Positions 18,932-29,763 of a DNA stretch of 64,000 nucleotides are shown here, in pieces. The notes below the pieces were generated by a model. That model had not been told where the DNA came from. It worked only from the letters and a program-made list of their open reading frames with translations, and did no database searches. A program made the translations under genes and the position numbers. Each line of letters begins with the position of its first letter. The stretch's first letter is position 1. This DNA comes from Shewanella corallii (GTDB taxonomy: Bacteria > Pseudomonadota > Gammaproteobacteria > Enterobacterales > Shewanellaceae), in assembly GCF_023349125.1 (NCBI RefSeq), contig NZ_JAKIKT010000001.1:1-64000 (forward strand). Reading direction: 5' to 3'.

Positions 18932-18965
18932 AAAAGGGCCCGTTAATTACTTAACGAGCCCTTTT
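18932..18965. terminator. Bidirectional terminator between the small membrane gene and fis
   Basis: AAAAGGGC-CGTTAA pairs with TTAACG-GCCCTTTT around a TTAC loop with one bulged position on each side. It ends the plus-strand gene and the minus-strand dusB-fis transcript. Confidence 0.85.
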
Positions 18966-18990
18966 GAATCAAAGCATTAAGAATACTTGA

Positions 18991-20284
<1,294 letters not shown>

Positions 20285-20316
20285 GATTGCTTCACCTTGC
20301 TCTTCAAAGGGGCGCT

Positions 20317-20345
20317 ATAGTACGCCTTTTTACACTTCCTGAAAA
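20317..20345 (-). promoter_or_regulatory. dusB-fis promoter with a GC-rich discriminator
   Basis: On the minus strand TTTTCA (20345-20340) is followed after 17 bp by TACTAT (20322-20317) and then AGCGCCCC. A GC-rich stretch between the -10 and the start point is the mark of ppGpp/DksA-repressed promoters such as E. coli dusB-fis and rRNA P1. Confidence 0.65.
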
Positions 20346-20433
20346 GGTCAATAAATGACCTGAGTGCAACTTTTTTTCTTGACATTTGTCTGGCAAGAAG
20401 TCAGCGCTGACGCGCCATGCAAGGGTGTTTGTA

Positions 20434-21315
20434 CTATTTACGTACACCCGTCAAGCGCGTCCAGTCCTCTTTGTGAGCAGGTTCATCCATCACAAACCAC
20501 TGGGCATAACACTCGGAGATCTCTTCAGCCTGTTCACGCAGCAGGCCGGACAGAGCCAGCTTGCCACCCGGTTGCACCAGGTCGGCGATCAGCGGTGCCA
20601 GTTCGCGCAGTGGGCCGGCCAGAATATTGGCTACCAGAATCTCGGTTTTCAGGTCAGCAGGTTGGTCCTGAGGCAGATACAGAGACAGACGATCAGCCAC
20701 GTCATTACGCTCCGCATTGGCTTTGGAAGCATCAATGGCCTGATAGTCGATATCGATACCGGTGACTTTGTCCGCGCCCAGTTTCAGGGCGGCTACTGCC
20801 AGGATGCCGGAGCCGCAACCGAAGTCGACCACCTCTTTGCCGGCCAGATCCAGTCCATCCAACCATTCCAGACACAGAGCTGTAGTAGGGTGGGTACCGG
20901 TACCGAAAGCCAGACCAGGATCCAGGATCACGTTAACGGCTTGTGGGTCAGGAATTTCGCGCCAGCTTGGGCAGATCCACAGACGCTGACCAAACTTGAT
21001 TGGGTGGAAGGCATCCATCCACTCACGTACCCAGTCCTTGTCTTCAATTTGCTCAATCTTGTAGGCGAAGTCCTGGCTCATGTACGGCAGGTTCTTCAGC
21101 ATTTCTACGATTGGTTGCAGATCCATATTGGCATCGAACAGGGCGATAACCACTGTATCTGTCCACAGCGGGGTTTCTCCCAGCTTAGGTTCAAAAATCG
21201 GTTCATCCTGACCATCTTCAAAGGTGATGGAAACCGATCCCAGCTCCATTAAAAGATCACTTAACAACTCGGCTTCCTGTTTGCCGGTATGAATTCGCAG
21301 TTGGATCCAGGCCAT
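20434..21315 (-). CDS. prmA: Ribosomal protein L11 methyltransferase
   Basis: PrmA trimethylates L11. The 293-residue protein has an N-terminal substrate-binding domain ([20 protein letters not shown]), linker, and Rossmann methyltransferase domain with the SAM motif [29 protein letters not shown] and NILAGPL. Length is exactly typical (293 in E. coli). It lies upstream of dusB-fis in the same direction, about 150 bp away, with its own stop before the dusB promoter. Confidence 0.97.
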   Translation of the reverse strand: MAWIQLRIHTGKQEAELLSDLLMELGSVSITFEDGQDEPIFEPKLGETPLWTDTVVIALFDANMDLQPIVEMLKNLPYMSQDFAYKIEQIEDKDWVREWMDAFHPIKFGQRLWICPSWREIPDPQAVNVILDPGLAFGTGTHPTTALCLEWLDGLDLAGKEVVDFGCGSGILAVAALKLGADKVTGIDIDYQAIDASKANAERNDVADRLSLYLPQDQPADLKTEILVANILAGPLRELAPLIADLVQPGGKLALSGLLREQAEEISECYAQWFVMDEPAHKEDWTRLTGVRK

Positions 21316-21646
21316 GACATGCCTCTGTGGCTATGTTGAAAATTGGGGCGGTATTGTAGCCCAAGGCGAGGTGCAGTGCGAATATTCGACCAATATGTGT
21401 CGACATCCTGTTGCTGCAATTGTGAGTTTCACATTGGGCGTCAGGTAACTAAATGAATTTATTGGTTAATTGGTCTGGCCACTTGCCGCAGAAGCAAGGG
21501 TTGGCGTGATCATGCTCTGAAAAAAGCTATCCTGCCGGTGATCTGTGTCGCAACTTGTTGATTATTGCGTCAAGGCTAACAGAGTCGCTGCTATCTTAAT
21601 CGCCCCTACTCAAAACAGGTCGATACCGGCCACATAATAATTAACA

Positions 21647-22372
21647 ATGACAACCAAAACCTATGTACCCAATCCCGTCAGCCCACGGGTGCTTGGTCAT
21701 CACTGGTCAGCCAAGGCTGATCGGTTGCAAAGCGCCACCGGGGTACTGATGGGCGTATTTCTGCTGTTCCATCTGCACTTTGAATCCAGCATTCTGCTGG
21801 GCAAAGATGCTTTTTATCATGTAGTGCACTTTCTTGAAGGCAGCATTTTCAGTGACGATGGCAAAGGATTCCCGATAATCACCCAGATCATCTCTGTGTT
21901 TATGCTGGCCGTCTTTGTATTGCACGCACTAACAGCTCTGCGTCGTTTCCCGACTCAGTTGGGCCAGTGGCGCGCGCTGCAATCCAGCCTGAATACCATC
22001 CGCCACAGTGACACCCGTATCTGGTATTTCCAGTTGCTGACTGGCGCTGCACTCTTCTTCCTGGTTCCGGTTCACCTGTTTGAAATGATCCAGGCCCCCA
22101 ATATTGGCCCGAATATGAGTGCTGAGCGGGTATATCACGACAACACCTGGGTTCTGTACGCCCTGTTGCTGCCAGCGGTAGTGGTACACGCTGTGTTTGG
22201 TCTGTACCGGGTTGCAGTGAAGTGGGGCCTGACTTTCCAGCGTCATAAACTGCGCCGTTTTGCCCATGGTCTGATGATCTATTTGATGGTGCTGGGTATC
22301 GCCAGTCTGATGTGCTACCTGCTGATTGGCAGTGAGTTGACTCTGCCGGTAACACCATATTCACCGAGCTGA
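21647..22372 (+). CDS. frdC: Fumarate reductase di-heme cytochrome b subunit
   Basis: The 241-residue protein has five membrane helices and conserved His residues at positions 44, 93, 143 and 181, which line up with the four heme ligands of Wolinella succinogenes FrdC (44, 93, 143, 182). It is thus a type-B, two-heme menaquinol oxidase subunit, unlike the heme-free E. coli FrdCD pair. The residue two before the last ligand is Val, where Wolinella has the E-pathway Glu180 (from memory). Gene order frdC-frdA-frdB also matches Wolinella. The 331-bp region upstream (21316-21646) contains no convincing FNR or CRP site. Confidence 0.93.
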   Translation: MTTKTYVPNPVSPRVLGHHWSAKADRLQSATGVLMGVFLLFHLHFESSILLGKDAFYHVVHFLEGSIFSDDGKGFPIITQIISVFMLAVFVLHALTALRRFPTQLGQWRALQSSLNTIRHSDTRIWYFQLLTGAALFFLVPVHLFEMIQAPNIGPNMSAERVYHDNTWVLYALLLPAVVVHAVFGLYRVAVKWGLTFQRHKLRRFAHGLMIYLMVLGIASLMCYLLIGSELTLPVTPYSPS

Positions 22373-22431
22373 GCCAAAGCTGAAGTGTAACTACTTGATA
22401 TTGCAGCTGTAGAAAGTTGTAAGGAACAAGC

Positions 22432-24429
22432 GTGAAAATTATCTATACAGATTCATTGGTGGTGGGTGCCGGCCTAGCAGGTTTGCGGGTAGCCATTGCC
22501 TCCAAAGAACGTGGTCTGGACACTCTGGTATTGTCACTGATCCCGGCCAAGCGTTCTCACTCTGCTGCTGCCCAGGGCGGTATGCAGGCGAGTTTGGGTA
22601 ACACTGTAAAAGGGATGGGCGATAACGAAGACGTTCATTTCCAGGATACAGTCAAAGGTTCAGACTGGGGCTGTGATCAGCAGGTGGCTCGTATGTTTGC
22701 CCACTGTGCCCCCAAAGCTGTGCGCGAGCTGGCCAACTGGGGAGTGCCCTGGACCCGAGTGACTCAAGGTCCCCGTCAGGTTGTGGTTAACGCCGAGAAG
22801 GTGACTATTGAAGAAGCCGAAGCGGCACACGGTCTGATTAACGCCCGTGACTTTGGTGGTACCAAGAAGTGGCGCACCTGCTACACCGCTGATGGCACAG
22901 GTCACTCGCTGCTGTATGCAGTCGATAACAAAGCTATCTCTATGGGCATTCCTGTGCATGAGCGTATGGAAGCCCTGAAGATCATTCACGACGGCAAGCG
23001 CTGTCACGGTGTGATCGCCCGCTGCCTGATCACCGGTGAGCTGCGCGCCTATATTGCCAAGTCCACCACAATTGCCACAGGTGGTTATGGCCGCATCTAT
23101 GAAGTATCTACCAACGCCATTATCTGTGAAGGTATTGGCCAGGCGATGGCGCTGGAAACCGGCGTTGCGACCTTGGGCAATATGGAAGCAGTACAGTTCC
23201 ACCCAACCGCCATTGTGCCTGTGGGCATTCTGACCACTGAAGGTTGTCGTGGTGACGGTGGTCTGCTGCGTGACGTCGATGGTCATCGCTTTATGCCTGA
23301 CTATGAGCCTGATAAGAAAGAGCTGGCCAGTCGGGATGTGGTTTCCCGTCGTATGACTGAACATATGCGTAAAGGCAAAGGCGTTGACTCTCCTTACGGC
23401 CCTCATCTGTGGCTGGATATTACCCTGCTTGGCCGCGAGCATATCGAGACCAACCTGCGTGAAGTGCAGGAGATCTGTGAATACTTCCTGGGGATTGACC
23501 CTGCAGTGGATTGGATCCCTGTGCGTCCAACCCAACACTACTCCATGGGCGGTATCCGTACCGATGCCACTGGCGAAAGCCCACAGCTGAAAGGTCTTTT
23601 CAGCGTAGGTGAAGCGGCTTGCTGGGATATGCACGGCTTTAATCGTCTGGGCGGTAACTCCCTGGCTGAGACTGTGGTTGCCGGCATGATCATAGGTAAG
23701 TATGTGGCTGACTTTGGCGAGAACAACGATTTGGTGGTGGACACCCGTCTGGTTGAGCAGGCGATGGGCGAGCTGAGCACTGAGATTGATGCTCTGATTG
23801 ACGGCCATGGCACTGAGAGCCCTTACATACTGAAGCAGGAAATGCAGCGAATCATGATGGACTATGTGGGCATCTTCCGTAACGGTCCTGAACTGGATAA
23901 AGCGGTTGAAGGCCTGAAAGCCCTGCTGGAGCGCAGCCGCAATCTGATCGTTAAGAACAAGAAGCGTCATGCCAACCCTGAGCTGGTGGAAGCCCTGCGG
24001 GTACGCCGCATGATTAAGGTGGCACTGACCGTTGCCTGCGGTGCTGCAGCCCGTACCGAGAGTCGTGGCGCCCATGCCCGTGAAGACTTCCCGCAGCGGA
24101 ATGACCGCGACTGGCTGAAGCGCACTCTGTGCTGTTGGCCGGATGCCAATGCGCTGGAGCCGGAAATTCACTATGAAGATCTGGATGTGATGCAGATGGA
24201 GTTGCCACCTGGCTATCGCGGCTATGGTATCGACAACACTATTCCACACCCGGATACCGCTACCCGTGAAGCTGAAATCGCCGTTAAGCTGGCGGAGCTG
24301 GGTGAAAATGCAGACAGATATACCCAGCAGCAAGCGCTGATGCCATTTGAACTGCCACAAGAATTAATGCCAAAGAACGAACGTCTGATCGACAAATTGT
24401 CAGCGCAGGTTGGAGAGAAAAACTCATGA
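22432..24429 (+). CDS. frdA: Fumarate reductase flavoprotein subunit
   Basis: FrdA reduces fumarate to succinate in the cytoplasm. The 665-residue protein has the FAD fold [17 protein letters not shown], His43 in [11 protein letters not shown] for covalent FAD, the capping domain, [10 protein letters not shown] and [10 protein letters not shown] with the catalytic Arg, and [14 protein letters not shown] near the FAD. Length is close to Wolinella FrdA (656). The start is GTG with AAGGAA upstream. It overlaps frdB by 4 bp. Confidence 0.97.
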   Translation: MKIIYTDSLVVGAGLAGLRVAIASKERGLDTLVLSLIPAKRSHSAAAQGGMQASLGNTVKGMGDNEDVHFQDTVKGSDWGCDQQVARMFAHCAPKAVRELANWGVPWTRVTQGPRQVVVNAEKVTIEEAEAAHGLINARDFGGTKKWRTCYTADGTGHSLLYAVDNKAISMGIPVHERMEALKIIHDGKRCHGVIARCLITGELRAYIAKSTTIATGGYGRIYEVSTNAIICEGIGQAMALETGVATLGNMEAVQFHPTAIVPVGILTTEGCRGDGGLLRDVDGHRFMPDYEPDKKELASRDVVSRRMTEHMRKGKGVDSPYGPHLWLDITLLGREHIETNLREVQEICEYFLGIDPAVDWIPVRPTQHYSMGGIRTDATGESPQLKGLFSVGEAACWDMHGFNRLGGNSLAETVVAGMIIGKYVADFGENNDLVVDTRLVEQAMGELSTEIDALIDGHGTESPYILKQEMQRIMMDYVGIFRNGPELDKAVEGLKALLERSRNLIVKNKKRHANPELVEALRVRRMIKVALTVACGAAARTESRGAHAREDFPQRNDRDWLKRTLCCWPDANALEPEIHYEDLDVMQMELPPGYRGYGIDNTIPHPDTATREAEIAVKLAELGENADRYTQQQALMPFELPQELMPKNERLIDKLSAQVGEKNS

Positions 24430-25163
24430 GTCAGGGCCGTACCCTAACATTCAATATTTTCCGTTTTGATCCGCAACAGCCGGGTGACAAGCCGAAAATG
24501 GTCAGCTATCAGCTGGATGAAACGCCGGGAATGACAGTGTTTATCGCCCTGAATCGTCTGCGTGAAGAGCAGGACAGCTCGCTGCAGTTCGACTTTGTGT
24601 GCCGCGCCGGTATCTGTGGCAGCTGTGCCATGGTGATTAACGGTATGCCAACGCTGGCTTGCCGTACCCTGACCAGCAAATTCAGTGATGCCACTATCAC
24701 CCTGATGCCATTGCCGGGCTTTGAGTTGATTGGCGATCTATCGGTGAACACAGGCAAATTTATGCGTGAAATCGCCGAGCGTCTGAAGCTGTGGCTGCAC
24801 CCACGTGGTGACGGACAGGATATCCATGTGCTGGAAGCGCCGATGGACCCAGAAGAAGCTGCCAGGCTGTATGAGCTGGAGCGCTGTGTTGAGTGTGGTG
24901 TGTGCGTATCCGCCTGCGCCACCAAGCAGATGCGTGAAACCTTCGTCGGTGCCGTTGGCCTGATGAAGATTGCCCGCTTTGAGCTGGATAGTCGCGATGC
25001 CCGCAGTGTCGATGACTTCTACCATGTTATTGGTAACCAGGATGGTGTATTCGGTTGTATGACGCTGTTGGGTTGTCAGGACAATTGTCCTAAGGACCTG
25101 CCGCATATGCAGCAGATCGCCTATTTGAGACGCAAGATGTCAGCTACCCTGGTGTCTTGCTAA
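24426..25163 (+). CDS. frdB: Fumarate reductase iron-sulfur subunit
   Basis: FrdB passes electrons from the cytochrome b hemes to FAD. The 245-residue protein has the plant-ferredoxin [2Fe-2S] motif CRAGICGSC with a distal Cys in TLAC, the [4Fe-4S] motif [11 protein letters not shown], and the [3Fe-4S]/[4Fe-4S] set [17 protein letters not shown]. Translation is coupled to frdA through the ATGA overlap. It ends the frdCAB operon ahead of a strong terminator. Confidence 0.97.
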   Translation: MSQGRTLTFNIFRFDPQQPGDKPKMVSYQLDETPGMTVFIALNRLREEQDSSLQFDFVCRAGICGSCAMVINGMPTLACRTLTSKFSDATITLMPLPGFELIGDLSVNTGKFMREIAERLKLWLHPRGDGQDIHVLEAPMDPEEAARLYELERCVECGVCVSACATKQMRETFVGAVGLMKIARFELDSRDARSVDDFYHVIGNQDGVFGCMTLLGCQDNCPKDLPHMQQIAYLRRKMSATLVSC

Positions 25164-25216
25164 TCAAGTGAAAGCCAGCTGGAGCGAACCAGCCATTACT
25201 CTTACTCCGTAATTCA

Positions 25217-25244
25217 AAAGCCACCGTCTCCGGTGGCTTTTTTT
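25217..25244. terminator. Terminator after frdB
   Basis: GCCACCG and CGGTGGC pair around TCTC and are followed by seven Ts on the plus strand; four As in front allow it to act for the minus-strand lipoprotein gene as well, whose stop codon abuts it. Confidence 0.88.
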
Positions 25245-25931
25245 CTATAGTGCTTCAGACACTGTCGCTGTTGTTTGGGCTTTGATAATGGCGGCCTTGA
25301 GTTCAGGATCAGACAGGAGTTGCTGGAGTTGATCCCTGTAAGCTCTGAGAACATTATTCTGTGGAGACTCAGACGCTTGTTCATCGATCACATCCCGCTC
25401 TTTGGTCTGCTTGTAGTAGACCTGACCCTGACCCTTTTCGAATAGGTAAAGGTGGGCATCGGTATCAAAGTTGAAGGCGGTCACCCAGTTGAGGTTGATA
25501 CTGAAATACCACTCCTGCAACTCGAGAGTCAGTAATTGAGTTGCTTGATTTTGAGTCAGGGTGATTTCAGCCTGCTCTGAGGTTGGTACCGAGTTCAGGT
25601 CAACTCCCTTAACTGACCAGCCTTTTTCCTGCAGTCCTTTAACCAGTCTTTTTTGTAGCCACTGGGCAAGTGTGAGAGACTTATCATCTTTTTCAGTCGC
25701 CAACAAAATATCTACGTTCCAATCTACCGGGATACCAAAAGCGCCGTGGGCCACACCAACAAAGTTCGCCGGCTTACCTTCCTGCACCCGGTTTCTTTTA
25801 TCGACAACACTGATAAGTACAGGTTGAGTCGCCTTATATTCAGGGGAAGGGATCTGTTCTTTCAGTGGAATGGGGGTTACACAGCCGGAGAGCCCGATAA
25901 CTGCCAGAAATCCTATTATGAGCTTTTTCAT
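25245..25931 (-). CDS. Putative lipoprotein of unknown function
   Basis: ATG at 25931 follows GGAAG; the TTG just before it is not needed. The 228-residue product has a lipoprotein signal with lipobox LSGC, then a mixed alpha/beta domain with PVLISVVDKRNRV, GIPVDWNVDILLA and LTLELQEWYFSINLNW. The LxLxEW-type strands recall periplasmic lipoproteins of the YajG-like group, but I cannot place it firmly. It stands alone between frdB and the rho relic. Confidence 0.75.
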   Translation of the reverse strand: MKKLIIGFLAVIGLSGCVTPIPLKEQIPSPEYKATQPVLISVVDKRNRVQEGKPANFVGVAHGAFGIPVDWNVDILLATEKDDKSLTLAQWLQKRLVKGLQEKGWSVKGVDLNSVPTSEQAEITLTQNQATQLLTLELQEWYFSINLNWVTAFNFDTDAHLYLFEKGQGQVYYKQTKERDVIDEQASESPQNNVLRAYRDQLQQLLSDPELKAAIIKAQTTATVSEAL

Positions 25932-26123
25932 CAATCTTCCTTTGTTGATTTATTATTTTGCCGACTTAAGTTAGCCATTTACCCCCAAAGTGGCAATTGC
26001 TCAATCTTACTAGATGTTTTGTTTATTAAGGGCGGAAAGACAGATTCAGACCTAGTGTGTTGGGTAGCACAGAAGCTCCTATCAGCGGCCATATCATAGT
26101 GCTGGTGGCATCGGGTCACAGAC

Positions 26124-26256
26124 AATAAAAAAGCCACTCGTTTGAGTGGCTTTCTGTTCAAGCTTTCAGTGCAGTTAAGCAGCTGATTAAGACTTGGCGC
26201 CCTTCTTCGCAGTGAAGAACTCGTCACTAGTCTTGGTCATGGCCAGCTTGTCGATC
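26124..26256 (-). repeat. Tandem partial duplication of the rho 3' end and its terminator
   Basis: The segment repeats 26308-26442 at an offset of 184-186 bp. The coding part (26181-26256 against 26367-26442) is about 92% identical by eye. The terminator stems share AAAGCCAC/GTGGCTTT but differ in the inner pairs (CT/AG against TC/GA) in a way that keeps pairing. Confidence 0.85.
26126..26153 (-). terminator. Duplicated terminator after the rho relic
   Basis: AAAGCCACTC pairs with GAGTGGCTTT around GTTT. On the minus strand it ends in a run of six Us followed by AUUG. Confidence 0.75.
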
Positions 26257-26291
26257 TCAGGGTTACTCACATAGCCATGCGCTTGCACCAT
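26187..26291 (-). pseudogene. Relic of the rho C-terminus (34 codons)
   Basis: Reading the minus strand from ATG at 26291 gives 34 residues that end [26 protein letters not shown], against the true Rho end [22 protein letters not shown]. The match begins at the IDKLAM segment; the 11 residues before it are not Rho. Changes are Asn to Ser, Met to Lys and Arg to Gly, two of them non-conservative. No good ribosome site was seen. It is best read as a non-functional fragment left by duplication or by loss of an inserted element, although a short peptide cannot be excluded. Confidence 0.75.
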
Positions 26292-26307
26292 CAACTGAGC
26301 ATCGCTC

Positions 26308-26338
26308 AATAAAAAAGCCACCTGGGAAAGGTGGCTTT
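26308..26338 (-). terminator. Terminator of rho
   Basis: AAAGCCACCT pairs with AGGTGGCTTT around GGGAA. On the minus strand the stem is followed by UUUUUAUU, as expected for intrinsic termination 35 bp after the rho stop. Confidence 0.85.
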
Positions 26339-26372
26339 TATATCAGACTATTGGTCTCAACGTATTAGCTGA

Positions 26373-27638
26373 TTAAGACTTGGCGCGCTTCATGGCAGTG
26401 AAGAACTCGTCATTAGTCTTGGTCATGGCCAGCTTATCAATCAAGAACTCCATGGCGCTTACTTCGTCCATTGGGTTCAGAATCTTACGCAGGATCCACA
26501 TCTTCTGCAGCTCGTCAGGGGTGGTCAGCTTCTCTTCGCGACGGGTACCTGAACGGTTAAAGTCGATGGCCGGGAATACACGTTTCTCTGCCGCCTTACG
26601 GGACAGGTGCAGTTCCTGGTTACCGGTACCTTTAAATTCTTCGTAGATCACTTCGTCCATCTTGGAGCCAGTATCAACCAGAGCCGTGGCGATAATGGTC
26701 AGGCTGCCACCGTTTTCGATGTTACGTGCAGCACCGAAGAAGCGCTTTGGACGGTGCAGGGCGTTGGCGTCCACACCACCTGTCAGTACTTTACCGGAAG
26801 AAGGGATTACTGTGTTGTAGGCACGGGCCAGACGGGTAATAGAGTCCAGCAGGATCACTACGTCTTTCTTGTGCTCTACCAAGCGTTTGGCCTTTTCAAT
26901 CACCATTTCAGCAACCTGAACGTGACGGCTTGCTGGCTCATCAAAGGTAGAAGCGATCACTTCACCTTTAACCAGACGCTGCATTTCGGTTACTTCTTCA
27001 GGACGTTCGTCAATCAGCAATACCATCAACACCACATCTGGGTTGTTGTAGGAGATTGACTGAGCAATGTTCTGCAGCAACAAAGTCTTACCGGCTTTTG
27101 GCGGGGCTACAATCAGACCACGCTGACCTTTACCCACTGGGGAACACAGGTCAAGAATACGGGCGGTAATATCTTCAGTTGAACCGTTACCACGCTCCAT
27201 ACGCAGGCGCTCTTCAGCGTGCAGTGGGGTAAGGTTTTCAAACAGGATCTTGTTGCGGGAGTTTTCAGGCTTGTCGAAGTTAACTTCGTTGACTTTCAGC
27301 AGGGCAAAATAACGTTCACCTTCTTTAGGTGGGCGAATCTTACCTGCAATGGTATCACCGGTGCGCATATTAAAGCGGCGAATCTGGCTTGGTGATACAT
27401 AGATATCGTCCGGGCCTGCCAGGTAGGAACCGTCGGCGCTGCGAAGGAAGCCGAAACCATCTTGCAGAATTTCCAGTACACCGCCACCGAAAATGTCTTC
27501 ACCGCTTTTGGCGTGGGCTTTCAGGATAGAGAAAATAATGTCCTGCTTGCGGGCGCGGGCCATATTTTCCAGTTTCATGCTTTCGGCTAAGGCTACTAAG
27601 TCGGAAATCGACTTGTTTTTCAGTTCTGATAAGTTCAT
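26373..27638 (-). CDS. rho: Transcription termination factor Rho
   Basis: Rho is the hexameric RNA-dependent ATPase that ends many transcripts. The 421-residue protein (E. coli 419) has the N-terminal Rho/OB RNA-binding domain ([26 protein letters not shown]), Walker [12 protein letters not shown], Walker [17 protein letters not shown], the Q-loop and the R-loop region GTGNQELHL. Its 210-bp leader after trxA is expected to be the site of autogenous Rho-dependent control. Confidence 0.98.
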   Translation of the reverse strand: MNLSELKNKSISDLVALAESMKLENMARARKQDIIFSILKAHAKSGEDIFGGGVLEILQDGFGFLRSADGSYLAGPDDIYVSPSQIRRFNMRTGDTIAGKIRPPKEGERYFALLKVNEVNFDKPENSRNKILFENLTPLHAEERLRMERGNGSTEDITARILDLCSPVGKGQRGLIVAPPKAGKTLLLQNIAQSISYNNPDVVLMVLLIDERPEEVTEMQRLVKGEVIASTFDEPASRHVQVAEMVIEKAKRLVEHKKDVVILLDSITRLARAYNTVIPSSGKVLTGGVDANALHRPKRFFGAARNIENGGSLTIIATALVDTGSKMDEVIYEEFKGTGNQELHLSRKAAEKRVFPAIDFNRSGTRREEKLTTPDELQKMWILRKILNPMDEVSAMEFLIDKLAMTKTNDEFFTAMKRAKS

Positions 27639-27796
27639 TTCGATGGGTCTTGTAACTACGCGACAGGCTCATCGCGCTCAATCTGCTTCGATTGTGTAGG
27701 CTTGAGTGGATTGAACGGTGAGGAGTGGGTTATTTGAAAGAATCTGGTTATTAAAGTAGCACTAACCAATGGAGGCGTCCATATTTTTTCGGAAGG

Positions 27797-27829
27797 AACG
27801 GCACAATTTATCAATAAAATTGTGCCGTT
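27797..27829 (-). terminator. Strong hairpin between trxA and rho
   Basis: A 13-bp stem (AACGGCACAATTT with AAATTGTGCCGTT) around a 7-nt loop lies 20 bp after the trxA stop. No U-run follows on the minus strand (CCTTCC), so it may be an mRNA 3'-end stabiliser or a pause site in the rho leader and not a classical terminator. Confidence 0.55.
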
Positions 27830-27848
27830 TGACGCACTCGGGCTCAAA

Positions 27849-28175
27849 TTAGATCTGAGCGTCGATAAACTCTTTCAGTTGAGTCTTGGACAGAGCGCCA
27901 ACTTTGGTACCAGCCAGCTCACCGTTTTTGAACAGCAGTAGTGTTGGAATACCACGCACACCATATTTGGCTGGAGAGGCGTTGTTCTGGTCAACGTTCA
28001 GCTTGGCTACGGTCAGTTTACCTTCGTACTCGCCGGCAACGTCATCCAGGATTGGAGCGATCATTTTGCATGGGCCGCACCATTCAGCCCAGAAATCTAC
28101 CAGTACAGGCAGTTCTGATTTCAGTACGTCATTTTCAAAGCTGTCGTCGCTCAGGGTTACGATTTTGTCACTCAT
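27849..28175 (-). CDS. trxA: Thioredoxin 1
   Basis: This is the cytoplasmic disulfide reductase. ATG at 28175 (CGGAGAAG upstream) gives 108 residues, [13 protein letters not shown]..., collinear with E. coli TrxA, with active site [10 protein letters not shown] and cis-Pro segment [11 protein letters not shown] (here [10 protein letters not shown]). An upstream in-frame start at 28202 would add nine residues absent from homologues. It is divergent from rhlB, whose helicase partner Rho is next door, as in related genomes. Confidence 0.98.
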   Translation of the reverse strand: MSDKIVTLSDDSFENDVLKSELPVLVDFWAEWCGPCKMIAPILDDVAGEYEGKLTVAKLNVDQNNASPAKYGVRGIPTLLLFKNGELAGTKVGALSKTQLKEFIDAQI

Positions 28176-28431
28176 GATCTTCTCCGGTTTATGTGGTGCC
28201 ATCGCTGGTTTGTGAATGGCATACCCTGTATATTGGGTGCGTTTTTTGGCTTTTCAAGCCCGGGGTATGAGACTCATTTTCATCTCAATGAAAATATCAG
28301 AAATCCATTCCGAATAAGGCGACCGCCAATATTTGAGTTTAGAAACCTGATTGATTATATCGCCCCGTTAGTTACACCTTGTTTTACTTGCCGCTATTTC
28401 AAACGATCGAGTATCTTATTGCAACCCTAAC

Positions 28432-28440
28432 TGGTATGCT
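28432..28440 (+). promoter_or_regulatory. Extended -10 promoter element directly before rhlB
   Basis: TGGTATGCT fits an extended -10 (TGN-TATGCT). Its expected start point is about 28446-28448, which falls on the rhlB ATG at 28447. No Shine-Dalgarno sequence is seen in the 20 bases before the ATG. This suggests a leaderless transcript. Confidence 0.4.
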
Positions 28441-28446
28441 TGCGCT

Positions 28447-29763
28447 ATGAGCGAAACACATTTATCCAAACAAAAATTTGCCGAGTTCCCTCTGCAAGAG
28501 AAGGTGCTTAAGGCACTGTCCGAAAACGGCTTTGAGTATTGCACTCCAATTCAGGCGCTGTCGCTGCCAATTCTCCTCCAGCAAAAAGATATCGCAGGTC
28601 AGGCACAAACCGGTACAGGTAAAACCCTGGCATTTCTGGTGGCTACCTTTAACCATCTGTTGACGACTGCTGAGCCGGAAGGTCGCCAGACTAATCAGCC
28701 TCGAGCCATCATTATGGCACCTACCCGTGAATTGGCGATTCAAATCGCCAAAGATGCCACTTTGCTGTCCAAGCATACCAAGCTGAAAGTGGGCATTGTT
28801 TACGGTGGTGAAGGCTACGATGCCCAGATGAAAGTGCTGGAAAAAGGCGTCGATGTCCTGATTGGTACCACAGGTCGTATTATCGATTACGTGCGTCAGG
28901 GGGTGATTAACCTGTCTGCCATCCAGGCCGTGGTGCTGGATGAAGCTGACCGCATGTTCGACCTGGGCTTTATCAAGGATATTCGTTTCCTGTTCCGCCG
29001 CATGCCGAACGCGAAAGACCGTCTGAATATGCTGTTCTCTGCCACCCTGTCCATGAAGGTACAGGAGCTGGCTTACGATCATATGAACGACCCTGAAAAG
29101 GTTGAGATCGCGCCGGAGGAGAAAACCTCCAAGAATATTAAAGAAGAACTCTTCTATCCTTCCATGGAAGACAAGATGCGTTTGCTGCAGACGCTGATTG
29201 AAGAGGACTGGCCGGACAAAGCCATTGTGTTTGCCAACACCAAGCATATGTGTGAAAAGCTGTGGGCAGCACTGGAAGGTGATGGTCACCGTGTTGGTCT
29301 GTTGACCGGTGATGTGCCTCAGAAGAAGCGTTTGCGTATTTTGGATCAGTTCACCAAAGGTCAACTGGATATTCTGGTAGCGACCGACGTAGCAGCCCGT
29401 GGCCTGCACATCTCTGATGTGTCCCATGTATACAACTATGATCTGCCGGATGATTGCGAAGACTATGTACACCGTATCGGTCGTACCGGTCGTGCAGGTC
29501 AGAAGGGCGTGTCTGTCAGCTTTGCCTGTGAAGAATACGCTCTGAATCTACCAGCGATTGAGGAGTACATTAAGCACTCCATTCCTCTGAGCAACTACGA
29601 CAGAGAAGCGCTGCTGGAAGATCTGGCTCCGCCGGTGAAGATCCACCGTAAACACAGTACCGCGCCGCGCAATCTGCGCGAACGCACAGGTGCACCACGA
29701 CCACAGGGAGCTCATCGCAGTGGTCGTCCTCCACGTCACGACAGGACCCGTAGACACTCGTAA
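28447..29763 (+). CDS. rhlB: DEAD-box RNA helicase RhlB
   Basis: RhlB unwinds RNA for RNase E in the degradosome. The 438-residue protein has the Q motif ([13 protein letters not shown]), Walker [24 protein letters not shown] in [18 protein letters not shown], and [12 protein letters not shown], and a basic, Pro/Arg-rich tail ([12 protein letters not shown]) for RNA contact. Length matches E. coli RhlB (421) plus a longer tail. The stop TAA is followed directly by the gppA ATG. Confidence 0.97.
   Translation: MSETHLSKQKFAEFPLQEKVLKALSENGFEYCTPIQALSLPILLQQKDIAGQAQTGTGKTLAFLVATFNHLLTTAEPEGRQTNQPRAIIMAPTRELAIQIAKDATLLSKHTKLKVGIVYGGEGYDAQMKVLEKGVDVLIGTTGRIIDYVRQGVINLSAIQAVVLDEADRMFDLGFIKDIRFLFRRMPNAKDRLNMLFSATLSMKVQELAYDHMNDPEKVEIAPEEKTSKNIKEELFYPSMEDKMRLLQTLIEEDWPDKAIVFANTKHMCEKLWAALEGDGHRVGLLTGDVPQKKRLRILDQFTKGQLDILVATDVAARGLHISDVSHVYNYDLPDDCEDYVHRIGRTGRAGQKGVSVSFACEEYALNLPAIEEYIKHSIPLSNYDREALLEDLAPPVKIHRKHSTAPRNLRERTGAPRPQGAHRSGRPPRHDRTRRHS

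Noticed and set aside
20400..20411. 12-bp palindrome GTCAGCGCTGAC between prmA and dusB
   Set aside because: There is no U-run for termination and no recognised regulator site; it may be chance.
21400..21580. CRP- or FNR-like sites upstream of frdC (TGTGAGTTTCACA near 21420; TTGATTATTGCGTCAA near 21559)
   Set aside because: The first has a 3-bp instead of 6-bp spacer; the second has a wrong spacer and one wrong half-site base. Neither fits the consensus.
22660..24360. 566-codon open frame antisense to frdA
   Set aside because: It has no family resemblance and no ribosome site; frdA is certain on the plus strand.
28462..29472. 336-codon open frame antisense to rhlB
   Set aside because: It is a shadow of the conserved DEAD-box gene, with no recognisable protein features.
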